From Gibbula magus (Eukaryota; Mollusca; Gastropoda; Trochida; Trochidae), in NCBI GenBank assembly GCA_936450465.1, contig OW388301.1, positions 19,449,523 through 19,513,522 on the forward strand: a stretch of 64,000 nucleotides of DNA. Direction: 5' to 3'. Position 1 is the stretch's first letter. Each line of letters opens with the position of its first letter. Positions 33,403 through 45,844 of this stretch are shown piece by piece. Below the pieces are notes generated by a model. That model ran no database searches, was not told the DNA's origin, and was given only the letters and a program-made list of their open reading frames with translations. The position numbers and the translations under genes are program-made.

Positions 33403-36400
33403 GAAACAGTATAATAGAACAATCTTATAAACTTGGTATCCAAACTGATAAATATGTAAAATAGGTCAAAGGTCAAATACACAAACTACTTTTGCAAAAT
33501 TCCACTCATTTCATGCGAGTCCTCAAACTGCCTTACCGGGAGTTTACCAAAGTATTTCCGTTTGAAAGAATGGATATTCGAGAACATGAAAACATGGTAC
33601 TCTACAGTGCATATATAGTTTGAACAAAGTCAAGATAATTGTAGGTTTGTTTTCAAAATCATTCAAAAGTTTAGCGCGCTATTGACCAAGATCATCAATA
33701 AGAAGCTTCAGTCTCCTGTGTACAAAATTAATCTTGATGTGTTGGTTTATGGCATACCGACGCGCCTTGTCGATCGCTTTAGCATTTTGGGTGTTTTGAG
33801 GGCTGAGTACACGGTATTATGTCCATTAATAGGTACTTATTGGCATAAAGAAAGCTAACAACCCCACCTCACAAATAATTACCCTACGATACTGCTATGC
33901 AGCAATCCGATATAACCCTGCAACGCAGCTTCCAAAACGTTGAAACTAGAAACTAATTCCCTTGTTCTAGTAACGTGACCAAGTGATTTATGAGTGTGCT
34001 TTTTAATCATTAGATATATACTTGATTGAACATATCTCCATGACCAAAAGTTTTTTTAAGGAATCGCGCACATCGTGTTGTTAAATTGTTTTCATTTAAA
34101 ACTATTTCCAGGCACTTCACAGCAATATATCGCCGATATCGTTACCATCACTTTGATGTACTGTCTATGAAATTATTCTGCTAAAACTGGGTCAATAGTC
34201 TTACCACTTATTCTTACCACACAACACAACAAAACGCTTATTTTAATAATGACATTATATGATAAATAAAGTATGAACCTCGTGTATTTCCGCATTATTA
34301 ACTCATTAAGGCATAGAGCCGCACACATGCGACAAATAAATGAGCTCCTCACAGCAAGTGACGCATATATGCATCAGCTAAAAGCAGCTCTAATTCAAGG
34401 AAAGACACATGTGTGCGTCAGCTCAAAGCAGCTCTTATTTAGCGAAAGAAGCATATGTGCGTTCCTGCTGTTTTATTGAAGAAAATCCATTCTTTTCATC
34501 ATCTTAGTGATGCGAATGAACACTTATTTCAATCACATATGCAGTGTAGACCACTTAATACATTTGATATGTTTTATAAGAATTATTTATCATTAGCAGC
34601 AAATTGTTCAAGTTTGATAAAGAACACATGTCGGCGAGGAAGGAACTTATGCTATAGAAATAAATAGGTTTGTGCATGTTGTTGAATTTATTATCCCTTT
34701 TGTATTGCTACTTTTGCATTTTGGAAGAATCATATTTTGAGATTTGTATCTGCATATCTGAAATCATTTACTGCACGTGTCCATTATATAGACAAAAACG
34801 ATTGAATGCAAATGAGCATAATGTAATAAGTTAATTATTACCTGTATACCATATAACAACATATTTGACTTTGAAAGTACAGTCTAAGGATTAAATCAGA
34901 CGCAGACACAACCTAACAGGTGAAAGGTGTGTGGTCGTTGTAAAACACACATATTATTGGACAACCTTGTTCGTCTTGTCATGCCCCTGTCTGTAGTATT
35001 TTATGCTATCATGTTTGGGCATCAAATATCAACGATGCCTTGCGCATTTTAAAAATGCGATGTTTGTTGAGAGATGGCAAATAGTTTTATATATTTTACA
35101 TATATTCAAGTACACATGTACAATGTACATTATGAATCTGTCATATTAGGCCCCCTTTCATTATTGTTCTTTTAAGCTGGCAACTGTGCCAACTCACGTG
35201 TCGCTCTGTCTGTATCTCAGGTATCTCAATAACCACAGGTAAAGACAACATTTTGGAAATGAGCGAAATGTTGGCGAGAAAGGGGGTTATTGGAGATGTT
35301 AATTTAGAATGTCCGTCAGTGTTCTCCGTCTGCGATAGAGATAAATAAAATAATCTTTAATTAAATGCATAAAATTAGTTTCATTATGAGATGACTAGGA
35401 TTGTACCACTTCTTGGACAGGGTTTTACATACATTATGTCAGATTATATGCAGGGCATAAATGAATATGATAAATACAAAGCACTTACAGTTAGAAGGGG
35501 TTAAGAATAACACACATTTAGTTTTATAATCAGTCCGGATCTTCATATGCATTTTTCAATTTGAAATATCTCTGAAGTGAACTGAATAGCCAACCACAAA
35601 GTAAAGCGACACAATTAAACTGTATAAAAGGATTTAATGATATATAAGAAAACATTGGTCGTAGATTTGCATATATTCAATTTACATATATCATTATCTT
35701 TTCTTGCGAAATTGTCTATTCAAACCTAATTGCCTTTTGAATTATTTTCTGATTAGTTAACGTGACACAATTTGCATTATCATTAAAGAAACCATGTGTC
35801 TGTGTTCAAATTAGATGTGGACCACATGTTCGAAAATTTAGGCCACGCCCCGTTGCATATAAGTCTTTGATACAAGTATCTCACGATTGGTCATCATAGC
35901 AGGATACATCTGTAACATCTAACAATATATCACAAATGAACAACAAAATAAATCATTAGCTGATATCTTAATGTTACATAATTTACAATAGTTCCATCCT
36001 GCCGACTAATTGTAATTGTAAAAGTGTGTATGACAAGCAGGTTTCTCTCTTGCTAAATGAGAGATGAAAAGGCGTAATTAGTCCAGGTGCTAGACTGGCG
36101 GGCGGCTCAGGGGTTGAGATGGTAATTACCTGTTCTCGTTTATGAGTTAATATCATATTTTGGAATGGTTCGCATAATTCAATTTTGATTCTACACATAT
36201 GATATCAATGATATGGAACACACTTGGTTGATAATCTCTATGTACTATCGAAGGTAGTGTCATCCAAAATGTAACCATTTTATATTTGTTCACTATCTTA
36301 ATGACATGATTTTTTCTCAAATATCCTTTAATATAGTAATAATATACCGAATGTTGCCTCTGTCAGCGAAAATGAAATGCTTATAGCGAAATAAAGTATT

Positions 36401-37050
36401 GACATTACTTCACCAGATTGTTACGTTTGTCACTAATCTTTTAACAACATAGACATACAGTATTTTATGCTAATCTTGATTATGAACCTAACAATAACTT
36501 ATTTTCACAGCCAGTTCATCAAACTTTTAAAACAATTTAATATGAGTAAAAAATTATCCAAATGAAATGAACCAATCAAATACTCGAACCCTTATATTTA
36601 ATTGAGCAAACGTATCCCATCAACAATATATAGTATTATCTGCAATTGACTGTACGTTTTATCGGTACTGAATGTAAGACCAATACAACGATTTGATCTA
36701 TTGTAAATAGTTAATCCCAATATGGTAAAGTTTTATGTGTCTAAATGACATATTATATATCTGACCTATATAAGTCATTATATACATATCACTCTGAAAC
36801 TTTATTCACATTTAATTTGTTATTGCCAATATTCATACGATGGAATAATTATCACCCAGAAATTATATGGAGATAAGGAATATATTTCCTTGTTTCAATC
36901 ATTAACAAAATTATGTGAAGCGTTTGTGTTGACGTGCCTTTTACATCAATACAAAGAATGTGTATACTTGCGTCATCGAAACATATTATTGTAAATGTAG
37001 TCCTTGAGACTTTGTCACGCATTATATGACCTGAAAGAAATGTCCTGTAC
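33403..37050. other. Long stretch without supported genes
   Basis: Only a 47-bp diverged tandem repeat at about 34362-34462 (agcagctct.att..., twice plus a part) is seen. A short minus-strand frame near 36.0-36.15 kb is more GC-rich than its surroundings but has no acceptable splice signals. Confidence 0.35.
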
Positions 37051-37059
37051 AACCATGTC

Positions 37060-37250
37060 AGATGATATATTAAATATATATTAAAACAGCAGTGCAACTA
37101 TTTTGTAAAATAAAGGTTGAAGTAATTTGAATTAATTTTGATTTCATTGCTGCGAGTAACACTAAACCTATTGACATGAAAATGCTGTATTGTTTTCCTA
37201 ATTATCTAATAAATAGATGTCTGTAGGGCCTTTATAGACTCGTTGAACAA
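37060..37250 (+). repeat. Third copy of a duplicated non-coding segment
   Basis: Matches 24.72-25.0 kb and 28.54-28.79 kb (attaaaacagcagtgcaac, tgtattgttttcctaatta, tagatgtctg.agggc). Confidence 0.6.
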
Positions 37251-37676
37251 CAACAACCATCACTTCGATTCACTGCCTTCATCGATCATTCCACATTCAA
37301 GATACAAGATTTCTGTGCTGTGGGGTGACTTTTGGCATTGATAACTCAGTTATTATATTTATCACACTATCATTACCATTATATATCATTATATATATCC
37401 GTATTGTGTTTTCTTTGAAAATCGGAATTGTGAAACTGATTAATTGTCTGAATAATATAATTTTAATAATATCCATAGATGTTTCTGTTTCATTTGTCTG
37501 AGGACGTCATCGGTAATTTCACAATTATCCACATGTTATGTTTTTTGTCTTGTTTTTGATAAGCATCGAAGTCACTTGGAGCAATGTAAGGTGAGTTTAA
37601 AGGATTTGAAGACTCAGTGATCCCACAACTAATGTACAGCACTCCAGTCCTCGACAAACCACTGGCTTCTCTTTGG

Positions 37677-37737
37677 AGTGAGTGAGTGAGTTATTGTTTA
37701 ACGCCGCTTCGGCAGTATTGCAGCCATTAGCGGCGAC
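37677..37737 (-). mobile_element. 61-bp SINE-tail insertion with target duplication
   Basis: Only the last part of the SINE (complement of gtgagtgagttattgtttaa and cgccgcttcggcagtattg) is present. It is flanked by exact 10-bp copies of TTCTCTTTGG at 37667-37676 and 37738-37747, so it inserted as an extremely 5'-truncated copy. The host sequence on either side is unusually GC-rich and could be an old exon. Confidence 0.85.
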
Positions 37738-38807
37738 TTCTCTTTGGAAGACACCCTCAATCCGTTGAGTAAACAGGAAGAGTAGGGACCAGGGACCGGT
37801 GATCGGCCTTCTGGCTCTCCAAATAGTCAGTTCTCGCAATGTCAGCCCTTTTTATAGCAGATATCTTGTTTCATGAACTCGTGTTTATGCACAGATAGCC
37901 AGACATATTACCATCATAGCTAAAACATGTTTATAGTTCAGTAAAATGGGAGTGCATGAGAAGCAGTGGATTCGTTGACAATAGCAACGAGCCCCGTGTA
38001 TGACATCACATACCATACACATGTGATACTTTTGAATTTCAAAAAATAAATTCCAATTATGTGACACCAGAATAAATTATTTTCAAATTTCGCTGCTGAT
38101 TCATCGGATATGATATATGTAGCTACGAGTTTCATGAAATGGATTATTCCACGCACAGGCAGCACTAACCTATCACATGAAGCGATGTGATTGACATCCC
38201 AAACCTTGCCTTTTCATGCCCTCCCAGTGCGTCTTGTCTTCATGTAGGTCTAAAGTAGTTTGACGACCCCCTTTTAATTATGTTCATAGTTAACATCTCC
38301 AATCATTCATCTATGACGTCCCTAATAACATTGAGACGGGGGTGGTATAATGAAAATGTCTTAAAAGTAACCATAAAAGTTTGATGCAGTGGCACATAAA
38401 TGTAAATTTAGATGCCATCCAAGATGATAAAAATGTAATAACTTTACTTGTGCATTTAAAAATGTTTTTATGCAGATATATCTTACAATTACCAAAGTTC
38501 AAAGGGTTTATCTCCTAGATAAAAGTAGTTCAATTGTTATAAAGCAGATCCGAATTAATCTAGAATGTGCAGTCTGTCAAAGACTGTATTATCATTTATG
38601 TTATAAACTCTCAAATAAAATGAACTTTTATGTCAGTGTCAGAGAAAACGTTGTAAAGATGTTAGTGAATAGATTATGATAACACCGGCGTTGACTGTTT
38701 TATCATGTTTTTTAAAAAAATACCTGCGAACCTACACATTGACAGGTTAAATCCATGGTTGTGATAAGGTTCGTTTTAAAAGATTACGCAAGCCCATCCA
38801 TCATTCA

Positions 38808-38932
38808 CAGGACAAAAAGTGGTGAAATTTGCTTGCAGGATCCTTCCAGATTCCTCCGGATTCTTCAGGATCCTCCAAAATGTAGGAGAATCCGGAGGGT
38901 CCGGCAAATGGATTCCACCTCTTTGTGTCCTG
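38808..38932. mobile_element. Palindromic GGACAAAAAGTGG MITE, copy 2
   Basis: Ends CAGGACAAAAAGTGGTG / CACCTCTTTGTGTCCTG, 125 bp, interior rich in TCCGGATTCTT/AGAATCCGGA. Confidence 0.85.
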
Positions 38933-40290
38933 TAATTTTTATAATTTTGAAGCCAAAATGTTTACTGATTTAGAATATAACTCTATATTACAATGCAACA
39001 GGGGTTGATAAATATGTTGAGGTTCAAACCTACGACCTCATTTTATATCCATATATTGAATAAACATCTACTTGTTCAGTTAGATGTAATCATGATGAAG
39101 TGAACACTAGGGAGTTGACCAGCCCCATGATTTGAGATGAACTTGATGTTACTCAAATCTGGAATTTAACAATCCGGTTATCTAAGAACTTGCCTTGCTA
39201 ATCCTACAATACTTAATTTAGGATTAAGAAAATTAAATGAGTGTTTACGTTATGCTCCCCATTTCAGTTTACCATTTAATTAAACAAATATCCCTTTTCC
39301 GTCTAATTTAACATTTCATATTGTACAATCAAGTAAGTGTTCAACTTTCAAATTGGAAAAAACGTGATTTAGAAAGTAGTTTGAAAAGGATCGTAGATAA
39401 CATTTCTTCAAATTATGTTCCACTTGTTATAATAATAATATCACTGCTGAGAGGATTTATGGCATAAAACTTGAAGTACATTTACAAATTGTTGTTTTTG
39501 AAATTTCGTTTGCTTTAGTAATAGACTTAATAATGACATTTGATGAACTTTGAAGTAGTATAGACCAACATGGAGCAATGATGCAAAAAGGACATATTCA
39601 TAATGAACGAGACATTCTGATTGAGCTTCCAATCATTGTGGAGACTTTTTATAGATATACATGTTCAAAGACTTCATTGTAAGTGGCCATCTTTTAAGTA
39701 ATCACTTTTTTCCTTTGCTTATGCTGGTTCTTTACATTGACATTCTAACAACGTCAAATGCAATGTGAATAATATTAAAGGATCCAGGATGTAGACTTAA
39801 GGGTTCATCAAGCCATATCATCCAGTATCAATTGAGTTCATCAAGATTCATCAGGTTGTCTGTGTTGATTGTATACTGCAGACTCCGTCCACATTGACTT
39901 GACTCTAATTCCACTAATTGAACTAATTGGTAACTGTTCAGCGAAATGCCAGTAAACAAGATTTTTTGAATAATTAATGAGCTCAGAGAAGTCAACAACT
40001 GTATACCTTTGTCAACAATATCACGATACACAATCAGTGAAGCAAATCTAACGTTGATCATAATGTTAACAATCTCAAGAACAATGTGTTCTGAATCTAA
40101 TTTAAATACTATTGACGTAACAATACAGATAATTAAATGAGGTTGATTGCTTACAACATTTTCTTTTGGTTAAACAGTAATGTGTACTATGAAAACGATG
40201 AAATTACAGACAGTAAAAATCTGTTCGCGAACAGAAGACATCAGTATAACATGATAAGACAAATTCCTGTACTTTTACATTTTTTGAACC
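38933..40290. other. No gene recognised
   Basis: AT-rich, stop-rich in all frames. Nothing supported. Confidence 0.35.
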
Positions 40291-40375
40291 GGGTCCCTTG
40301 TGGAATTCGAACCCACACTCACAGAGTAAGGCAACTATCGTCAGCACTGACCGTATCAGCAGCTTAGGTAAACAC
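40291..40375 (-). mobile_element. tRNA-like SINE head
   Basis: The minus strand reads ...gtcagtgctgacgatagttg, then a good T-arm GTGGGTTCGAATTCCAC and cacaagggaccc. It is related to the fragment at 33314. It lies just after the LINE relic on the same strand and may be part of one composite insertion. Confidence 0.55.
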
Positions 40376-40383
40376 ATCTGTGT

Positions 40384-40805
40384 TTATTTCCGTAAAGGGA
40401 CCACCGTCCCATTATACAAGTACATACAATATGAATGCAAAATGTTAATGAAGCGCCGTATGATATTACAGTTGAGAAACCTTGCGCGTTTCTTAAGTGC
40501 TAGAAATACATATTCAGCTAGGTTATTGACAATGGAAGTATTATTTGATGACATAAGTTGTAGAAATGTACACATATTAGGATACTGAATATAATATAAT
40601 TAGGGAGTAGGCTCTGGCGAAGATTATTATGAAAGTCACATTCCATACAGAAATGATATTCCGACTCCACTACTGGTACGATACAACAGGGACACAGTCT
40701 TTCATTCCGTGGGATACCAGTCTTTCGTCCTTCGTCAATTAACAGTTTATGATTGGAGCATCGGAATTTACATAATGCAATACGATACACTGATAATGTA
40801 ATCAA
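40384..40805 (-). pseudogene. LINE relic: C-terminal zinc-knuckle region of a reverse transcriptase polyprotein
   Basis: LCKFRCSNHKLLIDEGRKTG, IPRNERLCPCC and ESEYHFCMECDFHNNLR match the Cys/His tail found after the reverse transcriptase in many non-LTR retrotransposons of marine invertebrates. Around 40570 the homology moves to another frame (QLMSSNNTSIVNNLAEYVFL, ALKKR), so at least one frameshift has occurred. No upstream reverse transcriptase core remains. Confidence 0.7.
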
Positions 40806-41544
40806 AGATAAGTAATCTTAACAAATAACTTCATGTTTAATATGTGTATATAAGTTAAGTTTGGAGAAGCTAGATATACTTTCAATAAAAAGCTGATTAT
40901 CTAAAGCAATGCACCTTTCTCTAAACCTTGAAATACAACTATTAATACAACCTACATTTTGATTTAACCAAACATAAGCAAACCCGTAACTAAACAGCTT
41001 AGGACACGACCATTTCGTCTGGACAAATCATGTTATATTTGTTCACTATCCCAAATTGCATGTATTTCTAAGAATACAAGAGACAAATAGGATCTCAAAG
41101 TCAGAAGGATCAGTTATCAGACTGTTACGGGAATACTATTTAGAAACAAATTTCGACATGTTCTATAGCATATTGTACTTCCATAATATAAACCGTGGTT
41201 AATTTTGAATTATGAAATCTAGAAAACAGTCTTTGCAAATAACCACCAAGAACTATTCATACACAAACGATTTAGACAAATAGAACAGATCAGTGACCAA
41301 ATAACTTGGAAGACTCAGAAGAAATGTGATAGTCACCCCTGTTTAAAATTGATATAACCCTAACTGTATTTTCGAAAAGGAAGTAATTAGTAGATGATCA
41401 ATCTAAATAAAACGAGATTAGTTCGTATCTTTAGAATAATCCACGACAAGAAGCCCAGTTATGTATCATGCCTAATTTACACAAACTGTTCCAATGGGAA
41501 TGAGTTCTCTATGTATTGCGTTTAGTTTAGAATCAGCTTCAAAA

Positions 41545-41991
41545 TCACTTTGTAACTAAACCAAAAAAGGTATGTTCCCTTCTCAGAAACACGTAAATTG
41601 GTAATACAATTAGGATAAGGCTCTCAATCGGTGTATAATCAAGAGAACTATCAACTTGTTTTTTTACAAAACTTGTTTTCCTCATGATGATGTGTATGGA
41701 CGTACCGTAATTCAAATGCAATTTGCTGAAGTTTAAACACCACCTGTGTGACAACCAAGCATTACGACAATACTGACATGAATCAAATAATATATCTGCC
41801 ACCTTAAAACAGTGTACAGAACAATTTGTAACGGACAACATGGTAATAACAAAAAGTAAAAGCAAATATTTTAAGACCTCAAGATTATGGATAGATGTTT
41901 GAGACGCATTATATATTATCTTGTTCTTAAACAGGTTGAAATATATTTGCTTTTCACAAGTCAATAGACCTGGATCGTATTCAAACAACAT
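41545..41991 (-). CDS. Hypothetical protein with a membrane or signal segment and a Cys cluster
   Basis: Open for 161 codons from a GTG, or 148 from the first ATG at 41991. The stretch LEVLKYLLLLFVITMLSV is strongly hydrophobic and is followed by a cluster of six Cys within 34 residues (NCSVHCF...CQYCRNAW...RWC). Secreted peptide precursors can look like this, but the hydrophobic segment is about 40 residues in, which is late for a signal peptide. Intron-exon boundaries are possible (GTACGT donor-like site near 41709). No homologue recognised. Composition is as AT-rich as the flanks, so chance is a real alternative. Confidence 0.2.
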   Translation of the reverse strand: MLFEYDPGLLTCEKQIYFNLFKNKIIYNASQTSIHNLEVLKYLLLLFVITMLSVTNCSVHCFKVADILFDSCQYCRNAWLSHRWCLNFSKLHLNYGTSIHIIMRKTSFVKKQVDSSLDYTPIESLILIVLPIYVFLRREHTFFGLVTK

Positions 41992-42379
41992 GATCCTTTT
42001 GGTTATATAAATTGACAGCAAACTGCTCACATGCTTGTCTTTCTTATGTAAAATTACATATTATTTCTATATCTTGGCAGGGGGTGAAACATGTGCAAGT
42101 TAGGAATTATCAATAACTAGAGGAAAACAATGTGAAAATCATGTTTAAACACATTTTAAAACACCTCAAATGTTGATTAGAGCACAGTCAAATGCTTTCG
42201 TCCAATCATATGATTGTATTGTGGTCACGTGGAGTACATGTATATCCCGATAGATGTACGGTTGTCTGGTTGCGTTCGGGTATCATGCTCATAAAACTGG
42301 TTCACAGACTTCCATAAAAACAACTAACAATGTCAACTGATTGGTTTTTTTATGTGGATAATACACAATTAAACACTTA

Positions 42380-43138
42380 TTACATTGAACAATGATCTGC
42401 TGTGTTCCCTTTCCGAAAGGAAAATGTCGCTTCCGTCGATGGGAGTCTTCTATGTTCAGGAGCTTGATATTCCTAAAAGAAGAATAAAATCGTGTAACTA
42501 AAGCAAGTAATGTGAGGTCAATTGGGAATTTTCAAGTGTATTTCATTTATATCATGAGTAAGTGAAACAACGACAAGCATCATACCATGTTACCAATGTT
42601 TTATATATTTTCAACCTCGATATTACAAAAAACTATTCAGACGTTATATAAAACGACATAAAAAAAAGAGAATAAAGTGATATAAAAGTACCTTCTTGGG
42701 GTGTTAGAGGGTGGAGGCTGTATTGTCGTCTCAATGAAACCCCTGTATCGTCACACAGCGTCCGAGCGATGTCCAGTACGACGTTACATTCTTTCCAATA
42801 GACAGTTCGAGTATAATTTCGTTGCTGCAGTAACCAGAAATCATTCATATGCAATATAGACGGAATGCACAGTAGCATATGCAACAATAGATATTACAAC
42901 TCGCATATTGATAAATACAGCTCAACAAACAAACAAAAATATTTGAAATACAAAATACAATAACAGTTACTTTTATTAGATAAACCAATTTAATGTAACT
43001 TTAAAAAATACATTTAATATTTTTAAAAATATGCACTTTAATAAGTAAGGAGTAATAAAGTAAAGTTACCTTTCCTGAATGAATAGTGTACTTGTCCTTG
43101 GACTGTCCATGATGAAGCCATTGTGTGAACTGATTCAT
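42380..43138 (-). CDS. Candidate three-exon small gene, product unknown
   Basis: Exon 1 is 43138-43070 (ATG at 43138, 23 codons, donor AAAG|GTAACT). Exon 2 is 42824-42692 (acceptor ttactgcag, 44 codons plus one base, donor GAAG|GTACTT). Exon 3 starts at 42472 after an excellent tract ttcttcttttag, or at 42462 ten bases later. With 42462 the frame runs on to TAA at 42382-42380, giving 94 residues; with 42472 it stops after five codons, giving 72 residues. Exon 2 reads QRNYTRTVYWKECNVV... and is more GC-rich than the introns. There is no signal peptide and no known family was recognised. Competing ATGs at 43120 and 43111 give only short frames. The model rests on splice motifs and frame continuity alone. 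Confidence 0.35.
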
Positions 43139-43267
43139 TCTAAAAACCACCCAGTCTTTATAGGCAATGAAATGTATTACTGCTCAATGTTGCTGAATAA
43201 AAACGTGCTTAAATCATGCATGTTCGTGATTCAAGCACGACGCTTATGCTGTAGCACGACTCGTACG

Positions 43268-43363
43268 CTTTATATAAAATGTACGCCTCATGCACCTCGG
43301 ACAATTTAAGAAATTCAGTGCTCAGAGTGCTGATGATGACGTCAATGTCCCTAACATTTGCAT
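43268..43363 (-). promoter_or_regulatory. Promoter motifs upstream of the candidate small gene
   Basis: On the minus strand, in order: an octamer ATGCAAAT (43363-43356), a perfect CRE TGACGTCA (43344-43337) and TATATAAAG (43276-43268). This is a classical arrangement and would start transcription near 43245. A second TATAAAG at 43162-43156 is too close to the ATG for the longest frame. Two short upstream ATGs lie in the leader. Confidence 0.45.
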
Positions 43364-43499
43364 ATGATAATGAGAAATGTCAATGTTTTTCATGTTGTGT
43401 TCGAGAGAATGTTTCCCAAATTTGTTGACAATTCATTTGAAATATATTCATTTTAAGACATTTTCTTGAATACTCAAGCATTTGACTGTGCTCTAAGAT

Positions 43500-45045
43500 A
43501 GATCGATAGAGAACTCGCAGCAGCTGACGCCTCGCCCAACCCTCTCAAACCCGTACATTTATATCCCGATAATGTACTGCTACTCGTCCTCTATCTATTA
43601 CTAAGAGACTATGACTACATTTTTATAATTCAATCAAAATGAGTATACACTTTGTATATGTGGGTATGTATAATCATCTCAATCAATTTGAATGTATATA
43701 ATCTAAATGCTTTAAGATGATTTAAATACATTAAAAGGTTGAAAATTAATATTTTCAGAAGTATTAGGTGTCAGGTTAACACATACACCTCCTGTACTTT
43801 ATTTAACATCTTCTGGTATGGGTGTCAGTAAATCTATGTAACACCAGTGCTGCTTTTCCTCGCAGTGACTTTAAAACACACTCATTGATGTTCACAAACG
43901 TGTAGCATTGAGTGAAACGCACAATATGTAAGCTGAATATTTCACAATATAAACATAGTTTGATGAAAGAGTTCATTGTTCTCGCGAGAAATAAATCAAC
44001 AAACAATAATGAAGTACTAACTTAACTATTTGAATTGATATGAATGTACATTGTTTTAACTTCTTACATACACGACTACAGAATGTAAAGTTTACAAAAA
44101 CTGATCTATTTCAGTAAGACAGAAACAAAATTAATAGATACTTGAAAAATCACACTGATGACTGATATAAGCAAATTTGTGAGAAGTTTATCTTCATGAT
44201 TTGAACTCTTACAAACTCATATGGTTCTCATATCAGTTAATCTAACTATTTATTCGTCTGCAGAGAACATAATTTATTAGTACTGTCGTGGAACTGTCAT
44301 AAACCGAACTTGTTTAATAATGTCTTGCAGAAGAAGACCTTTTCTATTAATAAAATATCGAGTTATATTATTTGTTCAGTCTGCTGTCACGTATGTGATA
44401 CCATCAATATTATGTTAGATTTTGTCAACACACCACATGCATGTGAACACTTTCGATTTAACGATTTCGACATATATTCAGGAACGTTGCATGTCACGTC
44501 AAAAATAATGGTCTCGAATCAAAACATCAAGGATTTGTTTGATTGCTTATCTCACTCTTGATTGATAACATATAAGTTTTCATTTAATATCAGTATGTAA
44601 TGAACAAGTAGTTCGTTTTAGTGATTTTAATGATATCACTGATGGCACATCTCAAAGATGAACACAACTTCATCATTTCCGTGAATACCGAATAGATGAA
44701 TAGCCAATAGAGAAGGATATTTCTGTTTTGGCCAAATGAGACTGGTATTTCTGCCGTGACGATTTTGCGATATCTTTGTCATTGATATAAGTCAATGTTT
44801 GGAAGCAAAGAGGTATTTAGTAGTTTAATGCATAGAAACATGTACAATGATGGTTGCATGCACATCTTAAACGCGTTGTTTGTTGACATCTGCCCGTGCT
44901 TTGTTTCACTACAGTAAGCATACGTTTATGAGAAACCTTTTTATATTTAATGTTGAAACTATCCATTACTATATGCTTACATCGAAACCTTTGTCCCGCC
45001 CTTACTCCTTCATAAAAAGTTTTTCAGAGAAGCATTTACCTTCCC
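43500..45045. other. No gene recognised
   Basis: A motif tatatcccgata framed by gtac occurs at 43553-43577 and also at 42234-42259. Otherwise nothing is supported. Confidence 0.35.
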
Positions 45046-45844
45046 TTAAAGAGCCATCAAGGATGTTGATGAACATATCGAAAATTTTCCAAAAATCTAT
45101 CTCCGTGAAATAAATACACTTAATTTTTCCAGTCTAAATATAGATCCAGTCTATTATTTTCAAGCGCAAATCATTATGGTCTAGCTCACACACAGTAAAC
45201 ACAGACACGAAAGAATAAAATAAATTATGAGCAATGAAAGAAATCGAAATATTTAATTTTTTGGCGGTTATTTATTTACTATTTCATTTAATTATGTATT
45301 TGCTACAGATATTTGAATAAGTGTTTTACCCAACTAGGTATTTTTCTTGAATTTTATAATTAATGAGAGTAAAACAAATTCATAATTTGCTGGTCTTATC
45401 TCAATACAAAGTACATTAAACAGGCAATACTTTGTATATTCCCATGACATTTAGAAACATTGTTTGTAAAACTATCGTCACATTCAGTAATGTATGACAA
45501 GGGGAACTTGCAAGAGAGACACGTGCAGCACGTGCAGCACATTGGTTGTTATGGCGACTTGCGCTGGAGACGAGCCTTCATGCTTCGGAAGCGCTAACTA
45601 TTTGTGTAGTACGTTTTAGGCAAAAAAGGGGATTCTGTTTATATAACGTCAGATACCCTTTGCGTGCGCTACTAGAAGTGGTACTTCTCTTTGAAACCAA
45701 ATTGCATTACATTGTTGTGATATGAACATTATTTAACATATGCCATGTTGTAGATAAAAGATTTCTCTGGCGATTGACGTTATAAGTATATTTTCCAAAA
45801 AATATTTTTAATTTGAAACACTAACATTCTTGATGGCTCTTTAA
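45046..45844. mobile_element. TTAA-flanked element of 0.8 kb
   Basis: TTAA at 45046-45049 and 45841-45844 frames inverted ends AGAGCCATCAAGGATGTT / AACATTCTTGATGGCTCT. No transposase frame is seen. A small tandem CACGTGCAG repeat lies near 45522. It belongs to a different family from the AGGGGCAGTAGC MITEs. Confidence 0.8.

Larger units (their letters stand above)
42177..43496. mobile_element. 1.32-kb segment closed by a 21-bp perfect inverted repeat
   Basis: TTAGAGCACAGTCAAATGCT plus one more T at 42177-42197 recurs exactly inverted at 43476-43496. A TA dinucleotide lies at each edge, compatible with a Tc1/mariner-like target duplication. The segment encloses the candidate small gene and its promoter motifs. 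It may be a non-autonomous DNA transposon carrying or capturing a gene. No second copy is visible in the window. Confidence 0.6.

Noticed and set aside
35983..36198. Minus-strand frame with a proline-rich stretch
   Set aside because: No ATG context or splice support; short and isolated.
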